In this document: piece by piece, positions 62,587 to 64,000 of the stretch
How positions within the stretch are numbered: the stretch's first letter is position 1
Layout: every line of letters begins with the position of its first letter
Assembly: GCA_023664185.1 (NCBI GenBank)
Contig: JAMPGA010000002.1
Coordinates: forward strand, 220,322-284,321
DNA length: 64,000 nucleotides
Reading direction: 5' to 3'
Origin: Muribaculaceae bacterium
Lineage (GTDB): Bacteria > Bacteroidota > Bacteroidia > Bacteroidales > Muribaculaceae
The notes under the pieces: model-generated
What the model was told of the DNA's origin: nothing
The model's database searches: none
Seen by the model: only the letters and a program-made list of their open reading frames with translations
Made by a program: the position numbers and the translations under genes

Positions 62587-63999
62587 ATGCGTCCACTCTG
62601 CTCCATTATCATAGCTCTATGTTCTTTGAGTGTGTTTGGTAATGATCTATCAACCACAATCGAGGAGCTATGCCGTGATATTCCGGAGGGTACATATACA
62701 CTTTCGATAGTGCGGTCTGAATATGCAGCTCCAGCCTACGCTGGAACTGGGGTCAGAGAAAAGCTTAGCTTTAGCCACGAACCATCTGTCTTCCTGCCCA
62801 AAAGGAAGCTGAATCCCGAAGCCGAAAAGCTTTGGCTTGACTATCTATGTCAGATAGACAGTAATGCTGCAACTCCCATTGCCAACTTCTCAGCTCAGTT
62901 ATTTAACCTATTTGAGACAGAACAGACAATCACAGGCCGCATAGAGGGCGATTCGAAGAAGCTCAACAATTTCAAGCTAAACGTCATGGTTCCGTCTTTG
63001 GGCTTATTGCGCCAAACTGAGGTTTCGGGACGTCTTTTCAAGCTTTCGGGGCTTGAGTTCGTGGATGGCACGTTGTTTAATCTGCAAGTCCAGAAAGAAA
63101 ACGGCAAAGATGGCTCACTGTCCCTGCATGTCGATGAGCCGAAATTTCCAAAGATTTCAGTAAAAAAATATCATCATTCTCAGTGGAACGGTAAACAGAC
63201 TCCCGAATACTTCAAAGAGAAAGCAAGACTGGCCGATATGATCGATGCCATAGATCTGCCCGAGATAACCGTAAAGGAGAGGCGTGCTAAGCCCATGAAT
63301 TTCCGCCATATGGATCCTGATCGCACCATCGCCGAAAACGACCCGATCTTCGAAAAGAGTCCAACTTTGGAAATGGTTGTTTCCAGATTTGGATTAAAAA
63401 AAGGTTTCGGCTGGGTTCCCATTGAAGGCCAATCATATGGTAGTGATAATTTAATCTACATCGAAACGATTGGATTCATAAAGCGCGGTTTTTTTACGCC
63501 TTGTGAGATTATGCTGAATGAACATCTGCTCTCGGATTATGATCTGAGCGATATACTTCTCATTGACCCTAAAACAATCAAACAGATTGAATATTTCATG
63601 CCTTCCAACTATGAAATGTTTGGAAATCTTTATGGAACACGAGTGTATGGTGATGCAAGAGATCGAGGTCTTCTGATGATCTGGACAAAATCTCCGGTAG
63701 ACTTCTCTTATTACCGGATGAACAGGCCGTCGTCATTGGCTACGATCAAGCCTTTAGGATACACTGCGCCCAAAGAGTTTAATTTTTCGAGATACTCCAC
63801 CAACCCAACGCTTTACTGGAATCCTAAATTCTCACCCTCGAGCCCCATGGCCCCCCGACTTGACCACCTTGAAACCTTCGGCAATATCGTCGTGAGAATC
63901 GAAGGCATCAGCGACAACGGCGATATAATAAACAAAAGAAAAAGAATAAGAGATTGTTTAACAACAAATGTGAATAAAAAAGAGCACTCAATCAAATAA
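62587..63999 (+). CDS. Secreted protein with carboxypeptidase-regulatory-like and degenerate TonB-plug-like regions
   Basis: A 470-residue protein, complete, with a stop in the last bases of the window. Signal peptide MRPLCSIIIALCSLSVFG. A region at about 110-175 (ITGRIEGDSKKLNNFKLNV ... GRLFKLSGLEFVDGTLFNLQ) resembles the beta-sandwich regulatory domain found before TonB receptors. A later part, ILLIDPKTIKQIEYFMPSNY then LYGTRVYGDARDRGLLMIWT, resembles the TonB-receptor plug (..I.sIEVLK..sA..YGsrga.GVI.I.T). No barrel follows, so it is not a TonB-dependent transporter. Related plug-only proteins in Bacteroidetes are of unknown role. Probably co-transcribed with the cysteine-rich gene. Confidence 0.65.
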   Translation: MRPLCSIIIALCSLSVFGNDLSTTIEELCRDIPEGTYTLSIVRSEYAAPAYAGTGVREKLSFSHEPSVFLPKRKLNPEAEKLWLDYLCQIDSNAATPIANFSAQLFNLFETEQTITGRIEGDSKKLNNFKLNVMVPSLGLLRQTEVSGRLFKLSGLEFVDGTLFNLQVQKENGKDGSLSLHVDEPKFPKISVKKYHHSQWNGKQTPEYFKEKARLADMIDAIDLPEITVKERRAKPMNFRHMDPDRTIAENDPIFEKSPTLEMVVSRFGLKKGFGWVPIEGQSYGSDNLIYIETIGFIKRGFFTPCEIMLNEHLLSDYDLSDILLIDPKTIKQIEYFMPSNYEMFGNLYGTRVYGDARDRGLLMIWTKSPVDFSYYRMNRPSSLATIKPLGYTAPKEFNFSRYSTNPTLYWNPKFSPSSPMAPRLDHLETFGNIVVRIEGISDNGDIINKRKRIRDCLTTNVNKKEHSIK

Positions 64000-64000
64000 T

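Noticed and set aside
62587..63999. TonB-dependent receptor
   Set aside because: A plug-like segment is present, but the protein ends without a beta-barrel and there is no SusD partner.

Overview
The window looks like a chromosome segment from a Bacteroidales bacterium, most likely Muribaculaceae (Duncaniella/Muribaculum-like) by overall character. The signs are: promoters of the Bacteroidetes TTG-N19-21-TAnnTTTG type and few Shine-Dalgarno sites; a succinylated arginine pathway with an ArgF' transcarbamylase; a fused SecDF; a YidC with a large periplasmic domain; BspA-like leucine-rich-repeat (LRR) proteins; S9B dipeptidyl peptidase IV; and C-terminal tails resembling type IX secretion sorting domains. 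The genus is inference. Core genes are GC-rich, while surface-protein islands (about 42.8-44.6, 49.6-57.8 and 61.8-64.0 kb) are visibly more AT-rich.

Layout. 0-4.5 kb: the end of a TPR protein, an M3 oligopeptidase, the SRP RNA gene (ffs) and an OmpA-family porin. 4.6-5.4 kb: no intact protein gene, but the decayed 3' end of a secreted-protein gene, a strongly structured minus-strand RNA with its own terminator, and a structured 3' UTR of the arginine operon. 5.4-13.4 kb: an eight-gene minus-strand arginine operon (GNAT-argG-argC-argD-argF'-argB-argE-argH), tightly coupled and apparently complete from glutamate to arginine if the GNAT protein supplies the first acylation. 13.6-23.4 kb: aquaporin, pyrG, yidC, an LRR protein, trmB, an Mrp/ApbC ATPase and a secreted endonuclease I. 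23.6-30 kb: a probable surface lipoprotein, then a minus-strand RND efflux operon (adaptor, pump, TolC). 30.2-42.6 kb: a coiled-coil protein with an AT-hook and a C-terminal sliding-clamp-like motif, DPP IV, an unrecognised membrane protein coupled to miaA, secDF, a GDP-mannose pyrophosphorylase and a Rel/SpoT enzyme. 42.8-49.5 kb: an LRR protein, a palindromic repeat element, divergent ribE/pduO, a flippase-ruvB pair and an SDR oxidoreductase.

49.5-58 kb is the most unusual part: a minus-strand array of three secreted LRR proteins and two signal-less beta-helix proteins. Short homologous scars at two LRR-LRR junctions still encode the last codons of a lost beta-helix gene, and a third scar encodes a decayed LRR tail. 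The LRR genes share C-terminal tails, two of them almost identical in DNA, while their repeat regions diverge. This looks like an array of [LRR + beta-helix] units that expands, contracts and is partly homogenised by recombination.

58-64 kb: rpe-dedA, a patatin/beta-barrel protein of the type Vd kind, and two AT-rich secreted-protein genes, one with a degenerate TonB-plug-like domain. I saw no tRNA or rRNA gene, CRISPR array, transposase or prophage module.
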